A stretch of DNA of 64,000 nt from Cololabis saira (GCF_033807715.1 NC_084610.1:2985001-3049000), one strand, 5' to 3'. Shown: positions 34,901-40,926, numbered from the stretch's first letter. Notes: generated from the letters alone by a model not told the origin. Made by a program: numbers and translations.

Positions 34901-35360
34901 AGAAGAGGAAGGGAAGAAGGAACGATAGAGCAGGAGGAAAGAAGGACAGGAGAATTAGGTCATTTTGACCCAAAGACAGTACAAGGGTTAACTGTCCTAC
35001 ACAGTGAAAGAAAGAGATGAGTTTATGTTTGTGGAAGTGTAGAAGAGCGTAGAGCGATGGAAACGTCCCGGCTCATTGAGCTGGAGGTGAGACTGACCGG
35101 CTCCGGTTTCCCGCAGGTACAAGAAGACGGCGGTGGAGCTGTACGAGTCGCGGGCCAGGGGCCAGATGAGGAGCCTTCGCTCGTCCCAGATCAGCACTCA
35201 CCTGGGCCTGGACGGCCGGCGGCGGAGCCCCGCCCTGCCCAGCAGGACCCGGGACCCGCTGGGCCAGAGCAGCCCGGGCCCCCCCAGGGCCCCGGGGCCG
35301 CCCGCCAGCGCCGGCCAGGACCAGCACCGTCGTTCGCTGCTGGACCTGCACGTGTTGTAA
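10700..35360 (+). CDS. atp7b: atp7b, copper-transporting P1B ATPase (3' part, 19 exons)
   Basis: Pumps Cu(I) across membranes using ATP, loading cuproenzymes in the trans-Golgi and exporting excess copper (family knowledge). The 19 exons join in phase into about 1,019 residues without a stop. In order: MBD5 and MBD6, each with GMTCASC; TM1-TM4; actuator domain with the TGE loop; TM5; TM6 with CPC; phosphorylation site DKTGT; SEHPLG; nucleotide-binding GCGI and [19 protein letters not shown]7-TM8; and a tail ending in a dileucine ([10 protein letters not shown]). ATP7B is preferred over ATP7A from [45 protein letters not shown] and the TM8-tail junction LYKKT; the TM5 region is more ATP7A-like. 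MBD1-4 exons are absent and should lie upstream of 1. Introns are packed with transposons. All catalytic motifs are intact. Confidence 0.97.
10961..11879. mobile_element. Foldback element with long inverted arms in an atp7b intron
   Basis: The arms (about 10961-11230 and 11620-11879) are near-perfect inverse copies, beginning ACAACCTGATCTCACAAAAA and ending with its complement. No target duplication was found and the centre is non-coding. It fills most of the intron splitting MBD5. Confidence 0.9.
11922..12085 (+). CDS. atp7b: atp7b exon: second half of MBD5
   Basis: Acceptor CTCACAG, donor GTGAGT. It encodes the ferredoxin-like remainder of MBD5 ([30 protein letters not shown]) and ends in phase 0 at Leu-Thr, directly before the MBD6 exon. 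Confidence 0.95.
12181..12342 (+). CDS. atp7b: atp7b exon: MBD6
   Basis: 54 codons, acceptor CCCTGCAG, donor GTCTTC (weak after GT). It encodes [17 protein letters not shown] through the [16 protein letters not shown] end of MBD6, with both copper-ligand cysteines present. Confidence 0.95.
12426..12499 (+). CDS. atp7b: atp7b exon: end of MBD6 and linker, GC donor
   Basis: 74 bases, acceptor TTGAAG. It encodes SLGFQASL and an acidic linker ending EEIRQ. Phase and homology (Gln-Trp-Lys at the junction) require the exon to end at CGACA, followed by GCAAGT, a non-canonical but consensus-like GC donor. The first 3' GT (12504) would break the frame with the next exon. Confidence 0.88.
12805..13442. 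mobile_element. MITE with CAGTACT..AGTACTG ends, copy 1
   Basis: It starts CAGTACTTGAGTTG and ends CAACTCCAGTACTG. The flanks ATTATTAT and GTTATTAT agree in 7 of 8 bases, suggesting a hAT-type duplication. It has an internal hairpin around AATCTGCCAGTGGAACAAGA and a GGGGGGATGG-rich subterminal region. Related copies are at 39323-40127 and, partial and inverted, 17375-17583. Confidence 0.8.
13443..13971. other. Intron sequence, nothing recognised
   Basis: Non-repetitive intron DNA between the MITE and the tRNA gene. Short open frames on both strands show no recognisable domain. Confidence 0.4.
13972..14044 (-). tRNA. tRNA-Arg (anticodon TCT), CCT-derived
   Basis: 73 nt on the - strand, nearly identical to the two neighbouring tRNA-Arg(CCT) copies but with anticodon loop CTTCTAA (TCT). 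The acceptor begins with A instead of G, restoring a Watson-Crick A-T pair at 1-72, and the T loop is TTCGAGT. The isoacceptor change is recent and keeps the arginine identity. No T4 run is seen close downstream, so transcription is less certain. Confidence 0.85.
14355..14716. mobile_element. TA-flanked palindromic MITE, complete copy
   Basis: 362 bp that fold back on themselves from end to end, starting CAGGACTGTCTCAGAAAATT, flanked by TA (14353-14354, 14717-14718). Copy 1 of the duplicated block (10310-10330) preserves the empty site. TA targets and the ends suggest a Tc1/mariner-mobilised MITE. No coding capacity. Confidence 0.93.
14813..14885 (-). tRNA. tRNA-Arg (anticodon CCT), second copy
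   Basis: 73 nt identical in structure to the gene at 10416-10488, within copy 2 of the duplicated block. Anticodon loop CTCCTAA, acceptor GCCCCAG/CTGGGGT. AAAA on the + strand near 14806-14809 gives a T4 stop on the transcribed strand. Confidence 0.92.
14928..15833. mobile_element. TIR element inserted before the TM1 exon
   Basis: TGAAAACAAGT is repeated on both sides (14917-14927, 15834-15844). The ends contain inverted GGCGTCAAT/ATTGACGCC and GGCAAGG/CCTTGCC. The duplicated block at 10.5 kb is uninterrupted at this point. The interior shows no transposase. Insertion leaves only about 24 bases before the exon's acceptor. Confidence 0.8.
15868..16051 (+). CDS. atp7b: atp7b exon: TM1 and TM2
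   Basis: Acceptor TTCCCAG, donor GTGAGG. It encodes [20 protein letters not shown] (TM1), a short luminal loop, and [16 protein letters not shown] (TM2). A partial copy of its first about 58 bases lies at 10554. Confidence 0.96.
16089..17089. mobile_element. TGTAATAA-repeat inverted element, ATGCT target duplication
   Basis: Termini TGTAGCATCC and GGGTGCTACA are inverted and flanked by ATGCT (16084-16088, 17090-17094). Both arms consist of many copies of TGAAAATGTAATAA and AATAATGTAATAA in opposite orientation. It is interrupted by a retroposon at 16264-16637. A 5-bp duplication with TGTAGC ends fits no family I can name with confidence. Confidence 0.8.
16264..16637 (+). mobile_element. Teleost retroposon, 5'-truncated, with ATTGA tail
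   Basis: It contains the CTAAAGGGGAGTTTTTCC and TAATAACTGCTCGGGGGTCA blocks and ends GCTATATAAATAAA(ATTGA)n. TAATAAC is duplicated on both sides (16257-16263, 16638-16644), showing target-primed insertion into the TGTAATAA element. Confidence 0.9.
17132..17365 (+). CDS. atp7b: atp7b exon: TM3 and TM4
   Basis: 78 codons, phase 0 at both ends, donor GTAAAG. It encodes [21 protein letters not shown]3 ([19 protein letters not shown]) and TM4 beginning at the conserved [18 protein letters not shown]. Intron transposons start 42 bases upstream of this exon and within about 15 bases downstream. Confidence 0.97.
17375..17583. repeat. Inverted fragment of the CAGTACT MITE next to a donor site
   Basis: From ACTGGAGTTGTGGGGGGATG through TTTGACAAT it is the inverse of the right part of the elements at 12805 and 39323. 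It begins about 10 bases after the donor of the TM3/TM4 exon and is joined directly to a half MITE. Confidence 0.8.
17587..17734. repeat. Right half of the palindromic MITE
   Basis: Matches the second arm of the copy at 21074, ending GAGACAGTCCTG followed by TA. The left arm is absent, and the junction with the preceding fragment suggests one insertion truncating the other. Confidence 0.85.
17793..17884 (+). CDS. atp7b: atp7b exon: start of the actuator domain
   Basis: 92 bases encoding [20 protein letters not shown] and GPDDTII. It ends two bases into a codon that joins the next exon as Ser, where mammalian ATP7B has Arg before Glu-Glu-Gln. A tandem repeat begins immediately after the donor. 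Confidence 0.95.
17885..17993. repeat. Short tandem repeat at an atp7b donor
   Basis: Three to four copies of a roughly 30-bp unit (GACTGAAGTCTGCAGAGCTG) start immediately inside the intron. Pyrimidine/CAG content could mimic acceptors. The true acceptor, CCCGTCAG at 18024, follows. Confidence 0.8.
18025..18152 (+). CDS. atp7b: atp7b exon: actuator domain
   Basis: 128 bases, donor GTAGGA. It encodes [20 protein letters not shown] and the [18 protein letters not shown] segment. The last base is the first of the TGE-loop Gly codon. Confidence 0.96.
18261..18415 (+). CDS. atp7b: atp7b exon: TGE loop and end of the actuator domain
   Basis: 155 bases, acceptor TTCTCTCAG, donor GTGAGA. It completes T-G-E (needed for dephosphorylation) and continues [17 protein letters not shown] and [22 protein letters not shown]-bearing MITE begins 17 bases beyond the exon. 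Confidence 0.97.
18433..19124 (-). mobile_element. TTAA MITE with TTCC (GGAA) array, copy 1
   Basis: TTAA at both ends (18429-18432, 19125-19128), termini CCCTTGTTCTGTCTTTGGGT and its inverse, and an interior of about 600 bp of TTCC/TTCTTTTCTCC repeats. It is inverted relative to copies 2-4. It lies in the atp7b intron before the TM5 exon. Long Phe/Leu/Ser/Pro open frames here are artefacts. Confidence 0.93.
19191..19325 (+). CDS. atp7b: atp7b exon: TM5
   Basis: 45 codons in phase 0, donor GTACGT. It encodes [20 protein letters not shown] followed by a hydrophobic TM5 and the luminal [10 protein letters not shown] loop. Confidence 0.96.
19403..19597 (+). CDS. atp7b: atp7b exon: TM6 with CPC, GC donor
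   Basis: 65 codons. It encodes GYNQNISK, the TM6 copper-site motif ([14 protein letters not shown]) and [13 protein letters not shown]. The conserved junction after His-Lys puts the donor at GCAATG, a second apparent GC donor. The nearest alternative GT (19619) would add unconserved residues before the DKTGT exon. Confidence 0.92.
19641..20873. mobile_element. TA-flanked Tc1/mariner-type element, degenerate
   Basis: Inverted ends CAGTTTTTCACAATTGCTAA / TTAACAATTGTGAAAAACTG flanked by TA (19639-19640, 20874-20875). The interior has TGGTACACACA-type repeats, a CT-rich minisatellite and duplicated TTGTAG-TTGATGCTTTG segments. No intact transposase. It follows the GC donor of the TM6 exon by about 40 bases. 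Confidence 0.88.
20150..20385. repeat. CT-rich minisatellite inside the Tc1-type element
   Basis: About 45-bp units (CACCTTGTTCTTCTCCACCA, TGTCCTCCTCTTCCTCTCC) repeated four to five times. On the - strand it reads as Glu-rich EEEGEEEED repeats. This could be a relic of an acidic domain or chance, and I do not call a gene. Confidence 0.85.
21074..21440. mobile_element. TA-flanked palindromic MITE, complete copy
   Basis: 367 bp, ends CAGGACGGTCTCAG and CTGAGACAGTCCTG, flanked by TA. The two arms, joined near GCTTACAGCTTAAG, are near-perfect inverses. It lies in the 4.3-kb atp7b intron. Confidence 0.93.
21897..22960 (+). mobile_element. TTAA MITE with GGAA array, copy 2
   Basis: TTAA on both sides (21893-21896, 22961-22964). 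The left end is a diverged CCCTGGTGCTGTCTGCGGGT; the right end is TCATTTTGACCCAAAGACAG-TACAAGGG. About 1 kb of GGAA with GGGAGAAAAGAAGG interruptions. A roughly 290-bp segment (GGGAGAAAAGAAGGAAGGAT onward) occurs near 22320 and again near 22608. Confidence 0.93.
23080..23800 (-). pseudogene. LINE 3' end, ORF2 C-terminus remnant
   Basis: On the - strand 23460-23575 reads [20 protein letters not shown] and [11 protein letters not shown], a pattern typical of the end of non-LTR retrotransposon ORF2 proteins. An A-rich 3' region with an ATTT tail follows at 23090-23120. 5'-truncated, no intact reading frame. Confidence 0.7.
23861..24043 (+). CDS. atp7b: atp7b exon: phosphorylation site
   Basis: 61 codons, acceptor GTCTCAG, donor GTGAGG. 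It encodes [18 protein letters not shown] with the aspartate phosphorylated during the cycle, and SEHPLG, whose His positions ATP (the human Wilson-disease hotspot residue). Confidence 0.97.
24135..24318 (+). CDS. atp7b: atp7b exon: nucleotide-binding domain, first part
   Basis: 184 bases, donor GTGTGT. It encodes [20 protein letters not shown] and [14 protein letters not shown], then a variable loop. The GCGI glycines are part of the ATP pocket. It ends phase 1 at Glu-Val. Confidence 0.95.
24600..24985. repeat. Fragments of two MITE families
   Basis: 24602-24660 is the left end of the TTAA element seen whole at 60012 (AAAGGGGACCTATTATGAAA). 24664-24985 is the inverse of 63407-63720 (TCAAGTAACGAAGTA-type repeat). 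Both lie in the 5.5-kb atp7b intron. Confidence 0.8.
24988..27485. repeat. Large inverted cluster of a roughly 300-bp unit
   Basis: Two + oriented units (about 25000-25330, 25340-25600) face three - oriented units (about 26690-26930, 26930-27245, 27245-27485). The outermost left sequence GTGCACCATGGAAGAGTGCC pairs with 26899-26928. Between them lie complementary minisatellites: GATGAGGAGGGCTAGGGGG-type (25590-26060) and CCTCATCCTACCTGACCCC-type (26160-26680), so the arms continue almost to the centre near 26110. No coding content. Confidence 0.88.
27818..28867 (-). CDS. Unidentified open frame, probably transposon-derived
   Basis: About 349 codons open on the - strand within an atp7b intron, stopping at 27818. 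The sequence has normal protein composition and Cys/His near the start ([34 protein letters not shown]), suggesting a metal-binding module. No in-frame ATG lies at its beginning; an in-frame stop just upstream (28868-28870) cuts it off, so it is likely a fragment of a longer frame. The last about 30 residues look non-coding. I cannot assign a family. Its position inside another gene among repeats favours a mobile-element relic. Confidence 0.5.
   Translation of the reverse strand, partial: PSKCDERQDDWARVVELRVNGVLDLPAADAQYHTKCYNDFRKVPIDSSASVSYKPVDSCLAAVIDHMNANKSVTWTVSELHDVYEANSGDLCRKQMLSNLCDYYGDTVVVLRVEGCLTIVGFRQCVGKSLKLVKQAETSSDDDDITKLLRRVWAEVRNIPLPREYDLGSYIQDTSPTLLKLVSSLMSKEGKVTKPSLRLAQCIQQHISRSWNQTTLGLAVKLHHKHGSSELVQNLNEHGIVTTYDEVLRFRKSAAKYASEDPDMYLRAVGLEKRIGPIHSWGDNFDLVVFTPNGRRTTHAMATQFVQNPAGILFTGGATPGGGVMSLKLPRPSAVNTAQTVTCTQVCYT
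28871..29283. other. Intron sequence with short GCTAATTAT repeats
   Basis: Nothing coding. About 29120-29170 has tandem TGCTAATTATGCTAATT. The rest is AT-rich with no recognised family. Confidence 0.45.
29284..29590 (-). repeat. Teleost retroposon 3' part, antisense
   Basis: The inverse of the blocks at 6448 and 16264 (CCCCGAGCAATTATTACATA, AAAACTCCCCTAGTGGGAG, GGAGGGAAGAAACCTGGACC) plus the upstream GC-rich CCGAAGCTCCGGCC region. It lies about 220 bases before the NBD exon. Confidence 0.85.
29815..29955 (+). CDS. atp7b: atp7b exon: nucleotide-binding domain, second part
   Basis: 141 bases, acceptor TTTCTAG, donor GTGAGG. It encodes [17 protein letters not shown] and [19 protein letters not shown]. 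Bases at both ends keep phase with the neighbouring exons across a 5.5-kb intron. Confidence 0.96.
30032..30174 (+). CDS. atp7b: atp7b exon: TGDN motif
   Basis: 143 bases, donor GTGAAG. It encodes [20 protein letters not shown] and [20 protein letters not shown], including the P-domain TGDN. Confidence 0.97.
30242..30445 (+). CDS. atp7b: atp7b exon: hinge motif GDGVNDSP
   Basis: 68 codons in phase 0, donor GTAGGT. It encodes [17 protein letters not shown], the Mg-binding [12 protein letters not shown] and [21 protein letters not shown] content is high relative to the surrounding introns. Confidence 0.97.
30511..30628 (+). CDS. atp7b: atp7b exon: TM7
   Basis: 118 bases, donor GTGAGC. It encodes [20 protein letters not shown] and TM7 with the conserved Tyr-Asn pair of the copper path ([14 protein letters not shown]). 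Confidence 0.97.
30700..30802 (+). CDS. atp7b: atp7b exon: TM8
   Basis: 103 bases, donor GTGAGT. It encodes [20 protein letters not shown] and [12 protein letters not shown], carrying the TM8 Met/Ser residues of the copper site. It ends two bases into a Leu codon. Confidence 0.97.
30890..31583 (-). mobile_element. L1-like LINE 3' end with TSD, antisense in atp7b
   Basis: On the - strand, residues [20 protein letters not shown] and [20 protein letters not shown] resemble the C-terminus of L1-type ORF2. An AT-rich 3' UTR and a poly-A (poly-T at about 30884-30905 on +) follow. TACATGATTTTTT occurs at 30877-30889 and 31584-31596, a target-site duplication. 5'-truncated. Confidence 0.88.
31597..31937. 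other. Intron sequence, nothing recognised
   Basis: Non-repetitive AT-rich intron between the L1 end and a SINE. Confidence 0.4.
32135..33827. mobile_element. piggyBac-like TTAA element, copy 1
   Basis: TTAA duplicated at 32131-32134 and 33828-33831. Ends AGCGACACTACGTAAC and GTTACGTTGTGCTGCT are imperfect inverses. Subtracting the SINE at 33122 leaves about 1,284 bp, matching the 1,286-bp copy at 44685. It contains a CpG-rich hairpin at about 32627-32764. No transposase is visible. Confidence 0.9.
33122..33515 (-). mobile_element. SINE-like retroposon with ATTC tail
   Basis: On the - strand it starts GGCAGCACGGTGGCTTAGTGG (A-box-like) and has GGTTCGACTCCCAGG (B-box-like), a body with GTGTGGAGTTTGCATGTTCT, and an (ATGA)n-type end. 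ATTATTATTATAATT is duplicated on both sides (33107-33121, 33516-33530), and the sister element at 44685 lacks it. Confidence 0.9.
34400..34987 (+). mobile_element. TTAA MITE with GGAA array, copy 3
   Basis: TTAA at 34396-34399 and 34988-34991. Ends CCCTTGTGCTGTCTTTGGGT and its inverse. Two GGAA tracts are separated by GGGAGGGAGG and a repeated module GAGAGCAGGAGGAAAGAAGG. It lies in the last atp7b intron, about 130 bases before the final exon. Confidence 0.94.
35117..35360 (+). CDS. atp7b: atp7b last exon: cytosolic tail and stop
   Basis: 244 bases, acceptor CCGCAG, stop TAA at 35358-35360. It begins [20 protein letters not shown] and has [12 protein letters not shown] like the ATP7B tail. 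The following Pro/Arg-rich stretch is less conserved, and [10 protein letters not shown] at the end keeps a dileucine of the retrieval-signal type. Confidence 0.95.
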
Positions 35361-35435
35361 AGGGAAGATGGAGGCGACGTTGGTCCCGGTTCTCATGTTT
35401 ACCCGTTTAGTCCAGGGGCCAGAGCCCAGAATTTC

Positions 35436-36415
35436 ACTGGTCAGTACCACTCAAGGTGACCAAACTTACTTATGATTTCTGAAAAGATCCATGTCTGTAG
35501 ATGATATTTTGGTATGAAAACCTTCCTGAGTGGCAGCTGGATCAGAGTTATCAGCTCATGAAGTTCAGAAAATTACATTTTAGATGCTGATGCATATCCT
35601 GGTTTATGTGTCACAATATTGTCTTTGGTATCATATTAAAGGGTATCATCATTTTTTGAATAAGATACCAAAACTTTCCCAATCCAGCTTTGAAAAACTG
35701 AATTTTTCCATAAAATGTCATTTAACTACGGAAGAGTATTAGGGCCATGCAGGAGAAAAATAAAAATAATAATTTAGAGGAGGAAGATTTTATTTTCATT
35801 ATGCACTCAAAAAAAGTCGAAATGTCGAGAAAAAAGTTGAAATGTCGAGAAAAAAGTCGAAATGTCGAAATTAATGTTGAAGTACAATTTCGAGAATAAA
35901 GTCAAAATGTCGATAAAAAAGTCGAAATGCATTTCAACTTTATTCTCGAAATGCCGACTTTATTCACGAAATTTTGACTTTATTCACGAAATTTTGACTT
36001 TATTCTTGAAATTGTATTTCAACATTAATCTCGACATTTCGACTTTTAAGCATTCATTCAAGCTAAGATGTGAATCTTTCTGACCAACATAGAGGTCACT
36101 GCAGCTCTTTAAACTATAAACAACATACATTTTTACACAATTTTTGCCTAAATGATATACTATGTTTTAGCCCTGTGTCAACTAGGAACAACAGAGACAC
36201 AAAATACAAAAACTGGAATACTCACATAAGGATTCAGGAAATGTATAATATACCCAATTTAGAATCATCAATGAACCTGAAGGGGGTGGTAACTTCATGA
36301 ACTGATAACTATGATCCAGCTGCCACTCAGGAAGGTTTTCATACCAGAATATCATCTATAGACATCGATCTTTTCAAAAATCATAAGTAAGTTTGGTCAC
36401 CTTGAGTGGTCTGAT
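35436..36415. mobile_element. Foldback element in the atp7b 3' flank
   Basis: Arms of about 130 bp (35440-35565 and 36285-36412) are inverse copies: CCACTCAAGGTGACCAAACT, GATGATATTTTGGTATGAAA, GGATCAGAGTTATCAGCTCA. The middle holds inverted copies of the TCGAGAAAAAAGTCGAAATG motif (35808-36045). It starts about 75 bases after the atp7b stop, so it is likely within the 3' UTR. Confidence 0.88.
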
Positions 36416-36585
36416 ATCTGGTCTGGAACACGGACTAGTTTACTCACGCTCTTTGTTAAGAATGTATTTATGTACATAGAGTAATAGCCACTTTTATTTT
36501 GGTAAAAGACTTTCTGCACAGTCAGCGTGAGCTGTAACGTGACTGGACCTGCAGAATTGAATGATTTAATACGAAGCCCAGTGAA

Positions 36586-36591
36586 AATAAA
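36586..36591 (+). promoter_or_regulatory. atp7b: Candidate poly(A) signal for atp7b
   Basis: AATAAA in a non-repetitive stretch downstream of the foldback element. Another AATAAA lies inside that element at 35759-35764. Which is used cannot be told from sequence. Confidence 0.3.
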
Positions 36592-36599
36592 GCTGTAAA

Positions 36600-37490
36600 A
36601 ATGCACTTTCTCAAGATCAACAGCATTGGATGACTGACGAGAGAGGAAAAATAATTTTCACTGTAAAATCCACCCACACGTTTCTTCTCATTCTTCTTGA
36701 ATCTCTTTTGCTTTCTTTTACTTCTTGACTATTTAAACATGGTGCTGGTTAAAACAGGAAGAGTAGATGAGGACTAGAGCAGGTTTTCAGGGATTTTTTC
36801 CTTCCCCGTGTATTTCAAGCCCTGCCAGCGATGATTAATGAGGCACATTAATCAAACAGCCTCACACATGGATTCTATAGTTATCTGAAGAATGAGCTTA
36901 TTCACCAGCACGTAGATATAAAGATTTCAGGGTTATAAATATGACTCGTCTTCATAATAGACTTTTTCTTTGACATGTAACAGGAAGGAAGAGACTCACA
37001 TTCAGCCAAGCTATTATTAATAGTGATAACTGGACCTTCCTTGACAAGTCAAATGAATATTAATTACTTCCCCGTTTCTCTGACTTTCACTGAATTACAG
37101 CCAAAGTGCTCCTGTTTTACTTCTCATTGGTTTAATGTTTCATTTGTCTTCTTTGTTGTGTTTCTTAAAACGTTTTTATAACCAATAATGAAAGAAGAGG
37201 TATTGAGATTTATAATCATTAATGGCAGTGCACCAATTCAAAACAACATCACTTTTATTACAAACAACATGTCACTTTTTTGCTGTGGGATTCTTTATTT
37301 TACAAAAAAGAAAATAAAAAATAATTAAAAAAGGACAATACCAAATAACCTTTAGATCCATTAGCAGCAATAAGGAAGTAGTTATACAGTAAACCACACA
37401 TACTGCTATCTATACTCAGGATCAGTGCATTGTTGGTTCTGTTTCTGCCTCACGATCCTTTAAAGTGTTAGGACATCTTCATTAAATCAC
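36600..37490. other. Non-repetitive intergenic island
   Basis: No gene or known repeat. It contains TTAAT/ATTA-rich stretches (ATGATTAATGAGGCACATTA near 36830) compatible with homeodomain sites, a weak hint of conserved non-coding DNA. Confidence 0.35.
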
Positions 37491-37502
37491 CTCTTCACTG
37501 GG

Positions 37503-38420
37503 GTGCCCCAAGGCCTGGTACTTGGACCCCTTCTTTTTGTCATTTACATAAACACCACCTCTCTGGGCCAGATTATTAGATCACACGGCTTCTCATATGA
37601 CTGCTGTGCAGATGATCCACAACTCTACCTGTCATTCCCACCGGACACAATCTCTGCACAAATCTCATTTTACCTCTCTGACCTGTCTGCATAGATCAGG
37701 GGTCGGCAACCCGCGGCTCTAGAGCCGCATGCAGCTCTTTAGCGCCGCCCTAGTGGCTCCTGGAGCTCTTTTTTCTCGAAATTTTGACTTTTTTCTCGAA
37801 ATTTCAACTTTTTTCGTAAACATTTTGACGTTTTTCTCGAAGTTTTGACTTTTTCCTTGACATTTCGACTTTTTTCTCAAAATTTAGAATTTTTTCTCAA
37901 CATTTCAACTTTTTTCTCGACATTTTTATTTTTTTCTCGACATTTCGACTTTTTTCTCGACATTTCGACTTTTGTCTGGAAGTGCATAATGAAAAAAAAA
38001 TCATTCCCCAGTTATAACTAATATAGAAACATGCAGCATGTGTTGCCTTCATTCTAAAGCTTACCTTGAGCAGGACCTGGCTCATAAGGGGGGACCCTCC
38101 TGCCGAGGGCCAGACTGGGGGTCAGGGACGGCAACAGCACAGCAGGCAGGTGGAAGCAGCAGTGGGATGACCGGGGGTGGGGACCACAGGCCAGCATGCA
38201 GCTCCCGAAGCTCCGGCCCAATCAGCAAGCCCCAGGTTGGGGTGCCGTTACCCTGCCCCCCTCACTCCCACACTGCAGGATCCGGTGTTTTGCATTCAGA
38301 GATGCTCTTCTCCACCGGCAGAGGATGCTGCAACATGGACTTTCAACATTTTGGGTTGCCGACCCCTGGCATAGATGAAGGATCACCCCCTTCAACTTAA
38401 CCCATCTAAGACTGAAATCC
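37503..38420 (+). pseudogene. Non-LTR reverse transcriptase fragment split by a hAT
   Basis: 37503-37694 reads [16 protein letters not shown] and [11 protein letters not shown], the RT core with its Asp-Asp. After the hAT insertion the frame resumes at 38376 as MKDHPLQLNPSKTEILVIP, the next RT segment. It looks like an L2/CR1-group element; decayed and without a complete frame. Confidence 0.85.
37697..38368. mobile_element. hAT MITE with GCATAGAT target duplication
   Basis: Termini CAGGGGTCGGCAACCC and GGGTTGCCGACCCCTG, exact 8-bp duplication GCATAGAT (37689-37696, 38369-38376). The interior has a TCGACATTTCGACTTTTTTC array and an inverted retroposon piece (38060-38230). A relative is at 60604-61301. 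Confidence 0.95.
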
Positions 38421-39261
38421 TGGTTATCCCTGTCCATCACTCATCCAGCCTCAATACGGACATAAATATTGCATCTACTACCATCACTTCCACAAAGGTC
38501 ACACAGAACCTGGTGTCATGTTTGACGACCGGTTATCCTTCTCTGACCTCGTTGCCTTGGTCTCTTGGTTGTGCTGCTATGTGTCCGTATTGGTTCAGTA
38601 CGGAACGCTACTTTTAATTCCCAATTACGTAACAATTCCGTATTTCAAGGGACGGGTGGCGACGATACTTACACCCTTCACAAGCACTGGGCTCATCACA
38701 AGACCACCGACTGACCGTGTCCTCATCTCAAAACGGAGTGGAAAACTGTCCTCTCCCGAGAACATCTTCTGTCGTGAACTGCCCTCCCCCTTTAACTTCT
38801 TCAGCTGCACTTGCACGTCGTCTTAGCTTCATTTATTAATATGTTTTGTCAATTCCTCTGTAGTAAGTCGTTTTGGATCCGTAAGACATCGTTCCAGAAC
38901 ACTTATTGTTCGTTCAAAAGCAGTTTTGTGAATCTCAGTTGTGTTTTTTTGTCTGATATTTGGGTAGATTTGTTAGAACATCCACTCTTGAATGCTTACA
39001 GCTGTAAATAATCTTGTACAACGTTGAACTACCAATTATTTGGAAATAGTTTTATAGTTCTTTCTGGATTCATCTTTTCTAAGAGAGTCACTTATGTCTT
39101 TCCCTATTTGCACACCTGAACCAGGAAAATCATCTGTTTTTATAGAGATCTGCACACCTCCTCATAATCACTTCATCATCTGGTTGCAACTTACCGTCTT
39201 AAATCCTAAAGGGGGACGTAGTGTCGCTTGCACAAGCGTCTTAGTTTTTGGCCTCATCTTT

Positions 39262-39294
<33 letters not shown>

Positions 39295-39322
39295 GACGGT
39301 GAACGCAGTGATATGTTGTCTT
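38421..39322. other. Intergenic sequence, nothing recognised
   Basis: 38421-38700 may still be LINE-derived. An (ATAA)n tract lies at about 39264-39292. No gene signal. Confidence 0.4.
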
Positions 39323-40127
39323 CAGTTGTAAAAAGAAATCAGGGGGGATGGTGGATTTTATCATATGGGGACAGATAATTTGTGCTGATTACAAATAATA
39401 TAATATATTACAAATAATAGCAGTGACCAAAACACCTGCAGAAATACTGCAGGAATGACATAGCAGCAGTTAAATGCAGCCTTCTGTAAGCTTTAAATAT
39501 CCACTGGGCTTACATCAAATACATCAAAACACAACAATAAAAAACACTTTTCTGAACTTATCAATATGACTCTGTCCTTCACAGGATAAGTAAAATGGAT
39601 CACTGCAAAAACTCAAAATCTTAACAAGAATATTTGTCTTATTTCTAGTTAAAATGTCTCATTTTAGTAAAAAAATCTCATTACACTTAAAACAAGACTC
39701 ATTACTGGAAAAAACAACAATTTTCACCTGTTTCAAGTAGATTTTCACTTAAAATAAGTAGAAAAATCTGCCAGTGGAACAAGATTGTTTTGCTTGTAAT
39801 GAGAAGATAAATCTTGTTCCACTGGCAGATTTTTCTACTTATTTCAAGTGAAAATTTACTCGAAACAGGTGAAAATTGTCAAATAAGTTATTTTTCTGGT
39901 GTTATTTTTCTGGTGATGACTCTAAATGTTGAAATAGCAGTAAAACCACATTCATTGATGAAATGACATAAGGGATGGAAAGGGGGGATGGCAGTTTTAC
40001 AGGGGGGATGATTTGGACCGTTTTTATTTCAGGGGGGGATTATTTGGACCGTTTTTATTTCAGGGGGGGGTGCCATCCCCCCTCATCCCCCCTCATCCAC
40101 CCTCATCCCCCCTCAACTCCAGTACTG
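39323..40127. mobile_element. CAGTACT MITE, copy 2
   Basis: Shares with 12805-13442 the TGGATTTTATCATATGGGGA segment, the AATCTGCCAGTGGAACAAGA hairpin, ATGTTGAAATAGCAGTAAAA and the ending CAACTCCAGTACTG. The left end is diverged. Near the right end ATTTGGACCGTTTTTATTTC is tandemly duplicated. Confidence 0.85.
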
Positions 40128-40926
40128 GTTGTATTTGCTTTATACTTTGACCCTCTCAGTTCATCATTTAAACGTCTGAAAACAACACACTGCTGGGAGC
40201 TTGGAAAGCGGAGAGTGATGATTTCTCCGTGACGACCGTCTTCTAACCCAGGAGCAGCGAATGCCAACAATATTAACAACGGTCGTGCAGACAGCTGCCC
40301 GTGGGAGGTGGTGGTACAATAGAGTTCAGGCTGCAAAGGTACAAGATGTGACGTACTGGCTTTTAACTGTCTCTTGCAGGCACGAATAAGCTATTTATTG
40401 TATGTCCAAGTTCAAGAGACACAGCAGCTCCTGATAAATGACCTCCCTCCCTAGTTATGGTGTTATAGTTCGTTGGAGCTGCTGAATCTGCAGCCAAGAG
40501 AAATGAAACAGTGCTCATTTCTAGCTTTTTGGGGATCCCACTCAAAACTACAGTGCAATGGGGATGATAAAACTACCGGTATTTGATATTTCTCCGTTGC
40601 ACTTTATTTAAGTTAAACGCAACAGGTAGAGGGTATTATATCGAATGGACACTTTATTATTCAAACATTTTCCTGCTGTTTTTGGTGCAGATCGGACAGA
40701 CAGGAGGACGGGGGGATAAAAAGCATCCCGTACTTGTTAGTATTTGTTACCATGCGACAAAAATATGTCTTTATTTAAACTCGAAAATCATTGAGGGTGA
40801 GCCCTCATTCACAATGAGCAATACAAAAGTAAAAACAAAAAAAAACAAAGACAAAAATAGATCAACAAAAGAGCAGTCAATTAAACAAATATGAAGTTAC
40901 AATTAATAAATAATGTAACAATAAAA
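40128..40926. other. Intergenic sequence
   Basis: No gene recognised. About 40780-40920 is probably the 3' untranslated end of the adjoining - strand LINE. Confidence 0.4.

Noticed and set aside
10700..35360. Assignment as ATP7A
   Set aside because: The TM5 segment ([16 protein letters not shown]) looks ATP7A-like, but the phosphorylation, nucleotide-binding and tail regions agree with ATP7B at most diagnostic positions.
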